This document shows positions 53,214 through 62,079 of a DNA stretch of 64,000 nucleotides, piece after piece (position 1 is the stretch's first letter; every line of letters starts with the position of its first letter). Source of the stretch: an uncultured bacterium. Its GTDB lineage: Bacteria; Patescibacteriota; Saccharimonadia; Saccharimonadales; Saccharimonadaceae. The notes beneath the pieces are model-generated. The model searched no databases and was not told the DNA's origin. It saw only the letters and a program-made list of their open reading frames with translations. The position numbers were made by a program, and so were the translations under genes. The stretch spans positions 124,001-188,000 of the forward strand of contig CACWJA010000002.1 of the NCBI GenBank assembly GCA_902761145.1, read 5' to 3'.

Positions 53214-54470
53214 ATGATAGAGTCTCTCAAACAAAAACTGACAAAACTCCCCGTACAGCCGGGGGTTTATTTTCATAAGAACTCTGATGGAGAGATAATA
53301 TACGTAGGAAAAGCCGCGGTACTAAGGAACCGCGTTCGTCAATACTTTCAAAACTCAAAGAAGGATACAAAAACAGCTGCTTTGGTAGCGGAAATCGCAG
53401 ATACTGATTGGATAGTAGTAGACACCGAGATGGATGCGCTCTTCCTAGAGGCAGAAATGATAAAACGCTATATGCCAAAGTGGAATATTTTACTAAGGGA
53501 CGATAAATCTGTAAGCTATGTGCGTATTAATATGAACGATGAAATCCCATATGTATCTTTTACGAGAAACCCCCTAGATGATAAAGCTACATATATAGGC
53601 CCATTTTATGGGAAAGTGGCAGTAGAGAAAGCTCTTAGGATAATGCGAAAAATCTTCCCATATTACGTAAAGCCATATAACGGTAACAAAACTTTGGATA
53701 CCGATCTCGGGCTTACGCCGGGAATAGAAGTAGACAAGTCCACAGCAAAGGATTACAAGCGAAATTTACGCAAGCTGATCCGTTATTTAGAAGGCGACGG
53801 GAAGAAGATACTACATGATCTAGAAAACACCATGCATGATGAGGCCTTGAAGGGTAATTATGAGCTAGCAGCGGAAGCAAGAGATCAATTATTTGGACTA
53901 AGAGAGCTGAAGAAAAAGATCGTCTTTTCGGATAAGGAATTCCTGGACATATCTAGTGATCAAGCCTTGAAACAATTGCAAGATTCGTTAGGACTTGAAA
54001 AACCACCTCGCAGAATTGAGGGATATGATATTTCACATCAGTCTGGAGAGAATACCGTTGGAAGCATGGTGGTATTTATTAATGGCGCTGCGGTCAGAAG
54101 CGAATATCGCAAGTTTAAAATACACACAAGTAGAAATGACGACCTTAAAAGTATGAAAGAAATACTAACCAGGAGGCTGAGACATAAAGATTGGGACTAT
54201 CCAGACCTAATTATTCTTGACGGTGGAGCTACCCAGGTTGGGGCAGTATTGCCACTAGTAGAAGAATATAACATTCCCGTAATTGGCAGAGACAAGTCTG
54301 GTGATCACTCAAAATCGGCAAAGGTAAAAATAGTGACATCTACCGGCAATACAATAGAGCTTTCGGGAAGTTCTCATATAGCCAGATTAATAGCACGAGT
54401 AGACGAAGAGTCGCATCGTTTTGCGATCACATATCATACTTTACTTAAGCGAAAGAGTATGCTAAAGTAG
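53214..54470 (+). CDS. uvrC: UvrC, short form without HhH domain
   Basis: Dual-incision endonuclease of nucleotide excision repair. GIY-YIG domain residues 1-95 (PGVYFHKNSDGEIIYVGKA), UVR motif about 195-230 (MHDEALKGNYELAAEARDQL), then the RNase H-like domain (IEGYDISHQSGENTVGSMVVF, LIILDGGATQVGAV, DEESHRFAITYH). It ends right there at 418 residues. The Cys-rich insert and C-terminal helix-hairpin-helix of the usual roughly 600-residue protein are absent. TATAAT 53202-53207 is 6 nt before ATG. Confidence 0.93.
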   Translation: MIESLKQKLTKLPVQPGVYFHKNSDGEIIYVGKAAVLRNRVRQYFQNSKKDTKTAALVAEIADTDWIVVDTEMDALFLEAEMIKRYMPKWNILLRDDKSVSYVRINMNDEIPYVSFTRNPLDDKATYIGPFYGKVAVEKALRIMRKIFPYYVKPYNGNKTLDTDLGLTPGIEVDKSTAKDYKRNLRKLIRYLEGDGKKILHDLENTMHDEALKGNYELAAEARDQLFGLRELKKKIVFSDKEFLDISSDQALKQLQDSLGLEKPPRRIEGYDISHQSGENTVGSMVVFINGAAVRSEYRKFKIHTSRNDDLKSMKEILTRRLRHKDWDYPDLIILDGGATQVGAVLPLVEEYNIPVIGRDKSGDHSKSAKVKIVTSTGNTIELSGSSHIARLIARVDEESHRFAITYHTLLKRKSMLK

Positions 54471-54488
54471 GTGTAGGAGTTATTGAAT

Positions 54489-54716
54489 ATGCAATTAGGA
54501 AGTTTTTTAGAAGTAGTTACTTTTGTGTCGGCGGTGTTGACTATTTTGTTGATTTTGTTACAGCAGCGTGGCGCTTCGCTTGGGGCTGGCTTTGGTAGTT
54601 CTGGAGAGCTTTATACTACTCGTCGCGGATTGGAGAAATCCTTGTTTGTAGCAACGATAGTTTTTGCTGTGATATTTGTATTATCTATATTGGGGCTTTT
54701 GTTAATTCCGGCATAA
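54489..54716 (+). CDS. secG: Preprotein translocase subunit SecG
   Basis: 75 residues with two membrane helices and the family core ILLILLQQRGASLGAGFGSSGE. ATG 54489 is preferred; a TTG six bases earlier is also possible behind the AGGAG. It follows uvrC closely and is 1 nt ahead of the peptide-binding protein gene. Confidence 0.93.
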   Translation: MQLGSFLEVVTFVSAVLTILLILLQQRGASLGAGFGSSGELYTTRRGLEKSLFVATIVFAVIFVLSILGLLLIPA

Positions 54717-54717
54717 T

Positions 54718-56454
54718 ATGAGTGATTCAATAAAAAAGCGTGGGCAAAGATTCTTGAGGAATGTTTTTCGTGTCACTTCACGAGCAAGTGAAGATAGTAA
54801 AGAACACATAAAAGACAATTTGATCGGACGCGTATCGCACATCCATAGTATTCGACTCTTAATTCTAGAGTGGGGGCTGCTGGTGGCTGCATTGATATTG
54901 CTTGCTATTACACAATCTATGTGGTTTATAGAGTCCTACGCGGAAGATGTGTTTGCTAGTGGTGGTAATTACACAGAAGCTACTTTAGGGGAAGTTAATT
55001 CGCTAAATCCGCTGTTTGCTACCACAAATAGTGAACGTATACTAAGTAAACTGTTGTTTGCAACTATTTCTGCGACAGATTACTCTGGACATCCAGGTAT
55101 AGGTCTAGCCGAATCAATACTGCCAAGCGAAAATGGCAAGGTATGGACTATGCACTTAAGAGAGGGACTAAAGTGGTCCGATGGGCATCCAATAACAAAT
55201 GAGGATGTGATATTTACACTTGATCTAATAAAGAGCCCCGCCGTAAATTCTGTATATGATTCTAGCATTTCAAATGTAGAAATAACAGAAAACGACAATG
55301 GAGACATAGTATTTTCTCTTCCAACAATTTATGCTGATTTTGTTTCTGCACTAAATATACCAGTAGTTCCAAAGCACGAGTTAGAAGACAGCGATCCTAG
55401 AAATTTGATTGAGGACACTTTTTCTAATGCTCCAATTACTTCTGGTGCTTTTAGCTTTAACGCACTACAATCCGTGCCTAGTAGCAACGAAAAGGTGTAT
55501 TATTTGTCGGCAAATCCATATTATTATAAGGGTGAGCCCTTGCTGAGTAGTTTTGCTGTGCATACTTATAGTGATAAGGAGTCGATCATTGGAGCATTAA
55601 ACAGCGGGACAGTAACGGCGACAGCAGAGCTGTCCGGAGCGGATAGTTCCAAGATAACAGCTGGGCAGTATCAGCAAAAAGATTCTAGCATTAGTTCTGG
55701 AGCATATATATTTTTCAATACTTCCAGCTCATCTTTAAAGAAATCTGAGTTTCGCGCGGCGATCCGCCAGGGTATAGATATCGAAAAAATTCGTGAAGCC
55801 GCACCTGATACTACAGATTTAGATTATCCACTTTTGGCATCCCAGATCGAGTTGACAGCTTACCCAGAGATCCCAGGCAAGGATGTAGAATCGGCAAAAA
55901 CAAAAATATCTGAGTTATCCGGTGACGATTCCGTCGGCTTGGAGATTGCCACTGTTAATTCCAGGTATTTACCCGAAGTTGCAGATGCATTAAAAGCTGA
56001 ACTAGAATCCTTGGGAGTACAAGCACACGTATCGATATATGAGGAAAACCAAGATTTTATTAATAACATCATTAGCAAGCGTAGCTATGACATATTGTTA
56101 TACGAAATAGAGCTCGGTGCCGATCCAGACCTGCTGCCTTATTACCACTCATCCCAGACATCTGGAGCAGGCCTGAATTTATCTAATTATCGCAATGCAT
56201 TAGTGGATGATCTACTGTTGGGAGCAAGAGACACTCTAGATGAGGCGCTGCGAGCTAAGAAGTATGAAGCATTCCTGGAATACTGGGTGAACGACGTTCC
56301 AGCCATTGGAATCTACCAGCCATCTCTTACTTATTATTATAACCGCAATGTCCGAACGTTCAGTAATAACGTACGGTTAGTCACGCCGCTGGATAGATTT
56401 ACTGATATAACAAGCTGGGCAACAGTAAAAGAGACCAAGAATAAAACCCCGTAA
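54718..56454 (+). CDS. Peptide/oligopeptide ABC transporter substrate-binding protein (SBP family 5), membrane-anchored
   Basis: A basic N-terminus and one transmembrane helix (IRLLILEWGLLVAALILLAIT) anchor a DppA/OppA-type domain outside. Family signatures are YTEATLGEVNSLNPLFAT, MHLREGLKWSDGHPITNEDVIFTLDLIK and FRAAIRQGIDIEKI, plus the C-terminal SYDILLYEIELGADPDLLPYYHSSQ. Anchoring by a helix instead of a lipid fits CPR bacteria. The permease genes are not next to it. Peptide uptake would suit a host-dependent organism. Confidence 0.9.
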   Translation: MSDSIKKRGQRFLRNVFRVTSRASEDSKEHIKDNLIGRVSHIHSIRLLILEWGLLVAALILLAITQSMWFIESYAEDVFASGGNYTEATLGEVNSLNPLFATTNSERILSKLLFATISATDYSGHPGIGLAESILPSENGKVWTMHLREGLKWSDGHPITNEDVIFTLDLIKSPAVNSVYDSSISNVEITENDNGDIVFSLPTIYADFVSALNIPVVPKHELEDSDPRNLIEDTFSNAPITSGAFSFNALQSVPSSNEKVYYLSANPYYYKGEPLLSSFAVHTYSDKESIIGALNSGTVTATAELSGADSSKITAGQYQQKDSSISSGAYIFFNTSSSSLKKSEFRAAIRQGIDIEKIREAAPDTTDLDYPLLASQIELTAYPEIPGKDVESAKTKISELSGDDSVGLEIATVNSRYLPEVADALKAELESLGVQAHVSIYEENQDFINNIISKRSYDILLYEIELGADPDLLPYYHSSQTSGAGLNLSNYRNALVDDLLLGARDTLDEALRAKKYEAFLEYWVNDVPAIGIYQPSLTYYYNRNVRTFSNNVRLVTPLDRFTDITSWATVKETKNKTP

Positions 56455-56489
56455 TTGGTTAACATTATAAAATAAGCTTGACTTTTATA

Positions 56490-56609
56490 CTAATCTGTGA
56501 TCTTCTCGATAATGGCTGGGCTTAAATTTTTAGTTTCAGAAGTTTTACCAATAGTTATCGCCAATTCGTTCTTTAATAGATTAGCTAGATTATATTTATT
56601 AAACCTCAC
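56490..56609 (-). pseudogene. AbiEii-type toxin gene remnant (N-terminal 39 codons)
   Basis: From a GTG overlapping the antitoxin stop, the frame reads NLANLLKNELAITIGKTS and LSPAIIEKITD then TAG. AbiEii toxins (nucleotidyltransferase fold) begin with a helix of this kind and a motif like LSPxxIEKDYWVT. The match is short, so this is inference from both sequence and position. Confidence 0.45.
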
Positions 56610-56916
56610 AAATCTTCTTTATTACTTCGTAAATCCAATTCGTAGTAGGCTTTGCTTCGATTAGTAGCTTCTCTTTTTCTGCGGGCGAAGTTTTTTCGGC
56701 TAATTGGTTAATAATATCTTTCGAAATATGTTCAGGACCTAAAGCCTTGATAGCTTGAATGACAAGCATCGTTTTTCTCGACATGCCGTTTAATTCTCGG
56801 TCTACGCGATGGATAAAACTAATGGAACGATTGCCGACTTGATAACTTTTTGTGTCGCCACTACTAAGATATTCCCACTTTGCCGGAACTTGCATAGAAA
56901 AACCGAGTAAACTCAT
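56599..56916 (-). pseudogene. AbiEi/DUF6088-type antitoxin remnant (C-terminal part, 105 aa)
   Basis: Reads LGFSMQVPAKWEYLSSGDTKSYQVGNRSI, RVDRELNGMSRKTMLVIQAIKALGPEHI and the closing EKEKLLIEAKPTTNWIYEVIKKI. These fit the C-terminal half of AbiEi-like antitoxins of type IV toxin-antitoxin loci. The N-terminal winged-helix part is missing. AAGGAG before ATG 56916 might still allow translation. It overlaps the toxin remnant as AbiE pairs do. Confidence 0.55.
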
Positions 56917-57107
56917 ATTTTTCTCCTTAAATCCATTAAGCCACATGTCAGGAAAATTGGGTAGTTTTCATGACAAAATATCAACAAATACGCTACGAAC
57001 TTTGATTATGAAAAACCTTGGGCCAAGAATAGCATGGTGTGGACGTAAATGCTAAATTATGGTATAATAAAAGAAGTACATTAACATGGCCGAAAGGGGG
57101 AAATTCT

Positions 57108-58292
57108 ATGATTAGACTATTGAAGCCGGCAATCGAGCGAAGATACGATGCCGCGGAAAACGGCATAGGAACACGGAAAAGGGCGGCTGAAGATATCTGC
57201 CGTTTCCTCGAAGCAAATCCGAGAGTCGCCTACGATATGCCACTCGAACGCGAATGCTATTATAGCGCCTGCAAAAATCTGCTTAGGGATAGAGATTCTG
57301 AAAGAATCCTGTTATATCTCCCATTAAGATTTCTCGAAGATGCTCCAGAAACGTTCAAGAAAGCATATCGCGATGCATGGTACAGGCTTCTCAACACAAG
57401 AGATGTACGTGAAAACTTCCATACCGGCGACTGCTTCGAACTCGATGCTAGGCCGCGCGGCGGACTTGAGCGCGTAGTAAAATGCGTTCACCTCACGCCA
57501 TGGTTGCTCAAGTATGGTTACATTAATGAGCGACAAATCCTGAGGATCCTGAGAGAAAATAGCGACGATGAAGTTTTGCTCCAAAGTTTTAAAGACACCT
57601 GGAAATACATTCGTGTGAATAAAATCCTGGGGAGTGAAGATTTATACCAGCTTACTTCAAAAACAGCTCATTTGCCCGTCAGAAAGAAACCAGAACCGCT
57701 CTATGTTTCAAAAAAGCGATTAGAGTGGCTCAATGAGCGCAACAAACCAGCAGAGCTTTTAACGCCCTCGGCTAAGCTTGAGGGACCGTTCTCAGATAAT
57801 ATACCAGCAATTGAGGCTCAGCTTGAAGAAATTGCGGCACGACTAAAACCGTCAGAAATCGTATTGGTCGGTGGTTCGCAACTTAAAGGTTACGGGACTA
57901 CAAACTCCGATTTGGATGTTTGGAGTTATAACAAACTACTATCCAGTATTGCGTCCCAGCCCGGAAATCCGCATACTGTCCATATTTGTTTCAACACAAT
58001 ATGGCTTGGCGGGAAAGATGTAAACATAGAAGAATTGGAACGTTTCTCTGACTTATTATCTGGTAATTATACCGAATATGCAAAAATCGCCACTAAACTC
58101 CACAGGCGCCAAGCAATTGAGCGCCTAGAGAGCGATTTGCTCCAATACAGACTGTTGCATAAAGGTTTCTCCAGGTTTACTGGCATAGACGAGTTTTATA
58201 TTCCGCCGGAGATGGATGGTGATTGCCCGTTCTATGTCGATGAATACCGTCGAATCGCAACCATGCTTTATGCAAAATACGTTTGGCTTTAA
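57108..58292 (+). CDS. Nucleotidyltransferase-fold protein with long helical N-terminus (394 aa)
   Basis: ATG 57108 lies 8 nt after GAAAGGGGG; TATAAT near 57063 is the -10. Residues 1-235 are helical and unassigned (Arg-rich, RERECYYSACKNLLRDRDSER-like). Around residues 250-268 is a Pol-beta/MNT-type nucleotidyltransferase motif (VLVGGSQLKGYGTTNSDLDVW: GGS plus SDLDV). A third acidic residue is likely in KDVNIEELE. Such enzymes transfer nucleotides to proteins, RNA or small molecules. It faces the GC-rich operon and shares a terminator with it. Linkage to that system is only suggested. Confidence 0.72.
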   Translation: MIRLLKPAIERRYDAAENGIGTRKRAAEDICRFLEANPRVAYDMPLERECYYSACKNLLRDRDSERILLYLPLRFLEDAPETFKKAYRDAWYRLLNTRDVRENFHTGDCFELDARPRGGLERVVKCVHLTPWLLKYGYINERQILRILRENSDDEVLLQSFKDTWKYIRVNKILGSEDLYQLTSKTAHLPVRKKPEPLYVSKKRLEWLNERNKPAELLTPSAKLEGPFSDNIPAIEAQLEEIAARLKPSEIVLVGGSQLKGYGTTNSDLDVWSYNKLLSSIASQPGNPHTVHICFNTIWLGGKDVNIEELERFSDLLSGNYTEYAKIATKLHRRQAIERLESDLLQYRLLHKGFSRFTGIDEFYIPPEMDGDCPFYVDEYRRIATMLYAKYVWL

Positions 58293-58300
58293 GGTCATGA

Positions 58301-58331
58301 AAAAGGCCCCCGAAAAGGGGGCCTAATTTTA
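58301..58331. terminator. Bidirectional terminator
   Basis: GGCCCCC-GAAAA-GGGGGCC flanked by A5 and TAATTTT, between convergent genes. Confidence 0.9.
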
Positions 58332-58347
58332 TAGGTGCGTTGATTTC

Positions 58348-59541
58348 TTACAGGACACGCTTGCCGGTCAGACCGGTCATGCCGGTGGCATCACCGCCGC
58401 CCAGCTCGTTCCAGTTGATCTGAGTACCCAGCTGCCACAGCGCAACGAAGTAGTTGACCTCCACATCGGAAGTAACCGTGTCGTGCTTGGCGAACGCCAG
58501 AACGTACTTGACCAGATTCTGCTCCAGACGGATGTAGTTGCTGGAAACGCTCGCGCCGATCTTCTTCAGCATCATCTCGCGGTTCTTCACGCCAATCATG
58601 GACGGCAGGCGGGTATCTTCCAGAGTATTGCGGATAACGTTCGCGTCGTAGGCCATAGCGGCCGCAACCTGAACGCCAGTACCACGGAAAATGCGGTTGA
58701 TGGAATCGACCAGCGTGTCGCCGGCGTCATGCAACTGAGCCGTGTCGGGCGGAGTAATCATACTCATACCCGCGGCACCACCGCTGAAACCGCCGCCGAT
58801 AGCCGCGATCAGCATAGAGGGGTCAGAGAAGCTTGCGCGCCAGGTCTGATACCAGCCGTCCAGCGTACGATAGCTTTCGGCGATTGCCGGCCACAGAGTG
58901 TTGCGGATACGACTCAGGAACTCCTTACGGCGTCCTTCCGTGATAAAAGTGCCGTCCAGACCATCAATCGCGGCGAAGATGTCGCCATAGGCACGACGCG
59001 TCAGAGACTTACGCAGAGCGTAGAAGGTCGGGTCGACCTGTTCTTCGGTCTCATCAGCATACTTCTCCATTTCCTTGGAGAGAGCGTCGGGAACATTGTA
59101 GAGTCCAGCACGGTCAGCCAGAGCCGCACGAATAGCGGCGATGTAGGACGATTCGTCCACCTTTAAGATACCGCCGGTCTTCAGGGCATTCAGCCAGGAT
59201 TCGTCGGTCGGGATGGACGGAAGCAGAGCCTCGAACTGGCTCTGAATCGCACGCGTTTCCGCGGCGGCCACAGCCGGAGCGGCGGCAGGCTTTGCAGCGG
59301 CCTTCAGCTCGCTCAAGAGCTTGCGGGCCTTTGCCAGCTTCATGCCGGCGCCGGTCAGATCAGCAACTTCCAGAGAAGTCAGATCATCGATATCTTCAAC
59401 GCCGAGATCATTCACGACTTTGTCGATCGTAGCTTCATCGGCGCCGTATTCGGCGAGCTTGGTGCGCACTTCGCTTGCGACAGGAGCCGCAGCAGGTTCG
59501 GTTTCAGCCTCGGGAACAACTTTCTTGATTTCTTCACTCAT
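58348..59541 (-). CDS. Unknown protein with HhH/SAM-like N-terminal domain (397 aa), last gene of the GC-rich operon
   Basis: An acidic and Ala/Pro-rich start leads to a small helical domain, residues about 25-80 (LAEYGADEATIDKVVNDLGVEDIDDLTSLEVADLTGAG...). It resembles an HhH or SAM fold by its helix-Gly-helix spacing. An Ala/Pro linker follows, then a helical region about 100-300 and a Gly-rich segment (AAIGGGFSGGAAGMSM). The C-terminus ends GGGDATGMTGLTGKRVL. No enzyme motif seen. GGAGGAAAAACCC precedes ATG. GC content is clearly higher than the chromosome around it. Probably a structural or adaptor component. Confidence 0.75.
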   Translation of the reverse strand: MSEEIKKVVPEAETEPAAAPVASEVRTKLAEYGADEATIDKVVNDLGVEDIDDLTSLEVADLTGAGMKLAKARKLLSELKAAAKPAAAPAVAAAETRAIQSQFEALLPSIPTDESWLNALKTGGILKVDESSYIAAIRAALADRAGLYNVPDALSKEMEKYADETEEQVDPTFYALRKSLTRRAYGDIFAAIDGLDGTFITEGRRKEFLSRIRNTLWPAIAESYRTLDGWYQTWRASFSDPSMLIAAIGGGFSGGAAGMSMITPPDTAQLHDAGDTLVDSINRIFRGTGVQVAAAMAYDANVIRNTLEDTRLPSMIGVKNREMMLKKIGASVSSNYIRLEQNLVKYVLAFAKHDTVTSDVEVNYFVALWQLGTQINWNELGGGDATGMTGLTGKRVL

Positions 59542-59555
59542 GGGTTTTTCCTCCT

Positions 59556-60875
59556 TTAATTTTTATTCGAGCTGACTTTGTCTAGCTCGGTTGGCCCAAT
59601 TGAGAGTAATTTAAGCGGAACTTTTAAGAACCCTTCGAGAGTATTACCGACGAATTCGAAAAGTTCCTGCTTATGGATAGGTTTCTTGATGGAATATTCA
59701 ATTGTGTTAGGCTTAGCCTTCTTGAGAAAATCAACATACGATTCATTGGTCGCTGGTGCATTTTTATAATTGACGCAAAGCGGCCAAATACGATCGCACG
59801 CCAAAATCTGGTCAAACCAGGTAAGGCAAAGCCCGTCAAATGGAGTATCACTACTCATGTTAAGAGCATATCGCAAAAGATTCAAATCAAGTGCTCCGGC
59901 ACGGATAATGCCTTGCCAGCGATTTTCATCCTTGTGACTGCCCGGGAGCATCCGTGCCGTGAACTCCGGATCATAAGTCGGCATTGGGCCGGCTCCATGA
60001 CGGATTTCATAGGCACGATGGATGGCGTAATTGATTATTTCACCGTCATACCCAGCTGCTCTCAACATCTCCATAGTGAACTTTGGGAGAGTTCTGATCG
60101 CGCTTACGTGGGGCTTTAACCCTGTCTCTGCGTCGGTCAGAACTCCATGCGAACATTCGACGACAGCTACACCATCACCCTTTAGAACCTCGCTCAAGCT
60201 TTCTAAACGAAGCTTCTTGCCTACGTCTTCGAATAAATCGAGGCAATACGGCAGGAATCCGTCGTCATAAAGCAAATCAAGATTCTCGGCGATTAGCTCA
60301 GCGTCACCAGGTAAACCATCTTCTTGAGAGATTCTGGCATACCTTTCTCTGTAATAATCGAGCTGTTTTTGGAGTTTAATGCGGACAACCTCACGGTTCC
60401 GAAGCTCAGAGGCCCGAATCGTTGCTTCTTTGCCCAAAGCATTATGCATACGATAGGCTTGTCCAACACCAGTTCCAATCGTGCCGCGCGGATTATTCCT
60501 AAGCAGAAGCTCCTCAAGTTGAGAAGAAATCCGATGAAAAGGCGTAGCACAAATACAGGACGGGTCGACACTTAAAAGCGTGAATGGGTCATAGATTCCG
60601 AGCCGCTTTAAGGCTTCCGATTCGTTGCCGAGCCCAACTGGCGAAATTACCATTTGCTCGGAAAGAAAAGTTGGTACCCCCTCAAACGTTCCGCAACCCC
60701 ATTGTGAGAAATTGAAGCTTTCTCCGTAGGAAGTGCGTACGCCATGAGAGCCTTGTGCGCCACCGCGCTTAATGATGACTGAAGCGTCAAAATTGCGCGA
60801 GAGTGCGTGTACTACGCCGCCCTTGCCTCCATCACCCGGACCGAGGTCAGTAACGACATAAATTTTCTCAAGCAT
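59556..60875 (-). CDS. Divergent adenylosuccinate-synthetase-like enzyme (439 aa)
   Basis: ATG 60875 is set by AGGAGGTG 6 nt upstream. The fold is PurA: residues 7-22 VVTDLGPGDGGKGGVV correspond to the GTP loop GDEGKGK, keeping Asp15 and Lys18 but not Glu. H44 (GAQGSHGV) replaces the NAGHT His. GTIGTGVGQAYRMH matches GTTGRGIGPAY, RHGAGPMPT matches the GPFPTE region, and RAGALDLNLLRYALN matches RCGWLDLVxLRYA. PurA joins aspartate to IMP. Here the altered loops and the operon with kinase-like and vWA genes suggest a different substrate, as in DNA-base or phage PurZ-type relatives. De novo purine genes are not nearby. Confidence 0.82.
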   Translation of the reverse strand: MLEKIYVVTDLGPGDGGKGGVVHALSRNFDASVIIKRGGAQGSHGVRTSYGESFNFSQWGCGTFEGVPTFLSEQMVISPVGLGNESEALKRLGIYDPFTLLSVDPSCICATPFHRISSQLEELLLRNNPRGTIGTGVGQAYRMHNALGKEATIRASELRNREVVRIKLQKQLDYYRERYARISQEDGLPGDAELIAENLDLLYDDGFLPYCLDLFEDVGKKLRLESLSEVLKGDGVAVVECSHGVLTDAETGLKPHVSAIRTLPKFTMEMLRAAGYDGEIINYAIHRAYEIRHGAGPMPTYDPEFTARMLPGSHKDENRWQGIIRAGALDLNLLRYALNMSSDTPFDGLCLTWFDQILACDRIWPLCVNYKNAPATNESYVDFLKKAKPNTIEYSIKKPIHKQELFEFVGNTLEGFLKVPLKLLSIGPTELDKVSSNKN

Positions 60876-60941
60876 AACACACCTCCTAGAGTCTGTAAAA
60901 ACCAAGTTGTTAACAGATCTTGATTGCTGGAGGAGCCGAAC

Positions 60942-60967
60942 GAAAAGAAAAACAAGTTTTTCTTTTC
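60942..60967. other. Perfect 12-bp inverted repeat inside the GC-rich operon
   Basis: GAAAAGAAAAAC-AA-GTTTTTCTTTTC lies in the 115-nt gap between the vWA and adenylosuccinate-synthetase-like genes. It may be an mRNA hairpin or a weak terminator modulating the two downstream genes. Confidence 0.6.
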
Positions 60968-60990
60968 TGAGGCGACGCTCAGCATTCTAC

Positions 60991-62076
60991 TTACAGATAC
61001 TCAATACGATCCGGAGATTCCACGGACTCATCGTCACCAGAGGCTTCTCCCGGCTGAATCGGCCAGGTATCACCCTTATTGGCGAAGACGTCGCCCGCTT
61101 TGGGAACCGGATGCGGCAACGCATGACGAAGTTTCGCCTGCGCGCCGATGTCGATGCTGGAAAGCTGAGCAATCAGCTCAGGACTTGCATGGGCGCCACC
61201 CAGATGTTGCTTGAGGCCAGTAACGTCCATCGTCCCCTCGGTCAAACCGATGATGGCAGAAATGACTGCCGGCAGCTGACGCGTGGAATCGATCTTGATC
61301 ACCGACTTTTCGCCGCAGAGATCACGCCAAAAATCAGCGGTGTCGTGTGATTTGACGACCAAGATAAACTGGTGCGACTTCTTCTTCAGCTCTTCGATCA
61401 TCTTCTTCATCGTGGGAACTTTTCTCATGTTTTTCAGCTCGTTGTTAAAGACTTCCTTGCCGAAAATGCGCTTGATATCCTCAAGATTAAGCCGGTCGTG
61501 ACAGATGGCGTCGGTTACGATGAAGTGATAGCCTTTAAGGCCGATACGATTGGTGTATGTGTCGGTCAGATAGGCACGAGCGAACATGGCGTACTGCGGG
61601 TCTTCCGGAAAATCTCCGCCGCCGCGCTGAGGCGCCATTTCCTTGAGGTAGTTCACGATCTTGGGCGCTTCCATCTCGAACTGCGGACGGCACATAACAA
61701 AATTGTCACAAACATCGCCGAAGATACCAAGACAAAGCTGCGGATCGTAACCCGGCAGAACTTTCGCCACGGCCTCATAGAGGTCGGGCAGAACTGCCAT
61801 CTCTGTATCGACTTCGCCGCCCATAGAGCCGGTGGTGTCGCAACTGACCTCGATGTCCATCGGACAGCCGAGCGTAGCAATCCACTTCTTCTGATGAGGG
61901 TTCAGGCGAATCTTCGAAAACCGCATGGGGTTCACCGCGGGATCGACGATCTCGCTGAGGTGTCCGGTGTCACGAGCGCGCTGTTCTGCCTTCTTGGTCA
62001 CACCACTGTCATGCGTTACGCCATAATCACGGCGTGCTGTGCGGTAGCTTTCTACCGAAAAAGTTTCTCGTCCCAT
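60991..62076 (-). CDS. von Willebrand factor A domain protein (361 aa)
   Basis: After about 70 N-terminal residues the vWA domain begins (MDIEVSCDTTGSMGGEVDTEM) with an intact metal-binding DxTGS motif near residue 80. GYHFIVTDAICHDRL probably supplies the later MIDAS Asp. The C-terminal roughly 90 residues are Pro/Gly-rich. No signal peptide or membrane span, so cytosolic. vWA proteins act as metal-dependent assembly platforms. In TerY-P-type conflict modules a vWA protein is encoded with a kinase, the pairing seen here. AAAGGAGG lies in the end of the upstream kinase-like gene, 4 nt away: translational coupling. Confidence 0.85.
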   Translation of the reverse strand: MGRETFSVESYRTARRDYGVTHDSGVTKKAEQRARDTGHLSEIVDPAVNPMRFSKIRLNPHQKKWIATLGCPMDIEVSCDTTGSMGGEVDTEMAVLPDLYEAVAKVLPGYDPQLCLGIFGDVCDNFVMCRPQFEMEAPKIVNYLKEMAPQRGGGDFPEDPQYAMFARAYLTDTYTNRIGLKGYHFIVTDAICHDRLNLEDIKRIFGKEVFNNELKNMRKVPTMKKMIEELKKKSHQFILVVKSHDTADFWRDLCGEKSVIKIDSTRQLPAVISAIIGLTEGTMDVTGLKQHLGGAHASPELIAQLSSIDIGAQAKLRHALPHPVPKAGDVFANKGDTWPIQPGEASGDDESVESPDRIEYL

Positions 62077-62079
62077 CTT

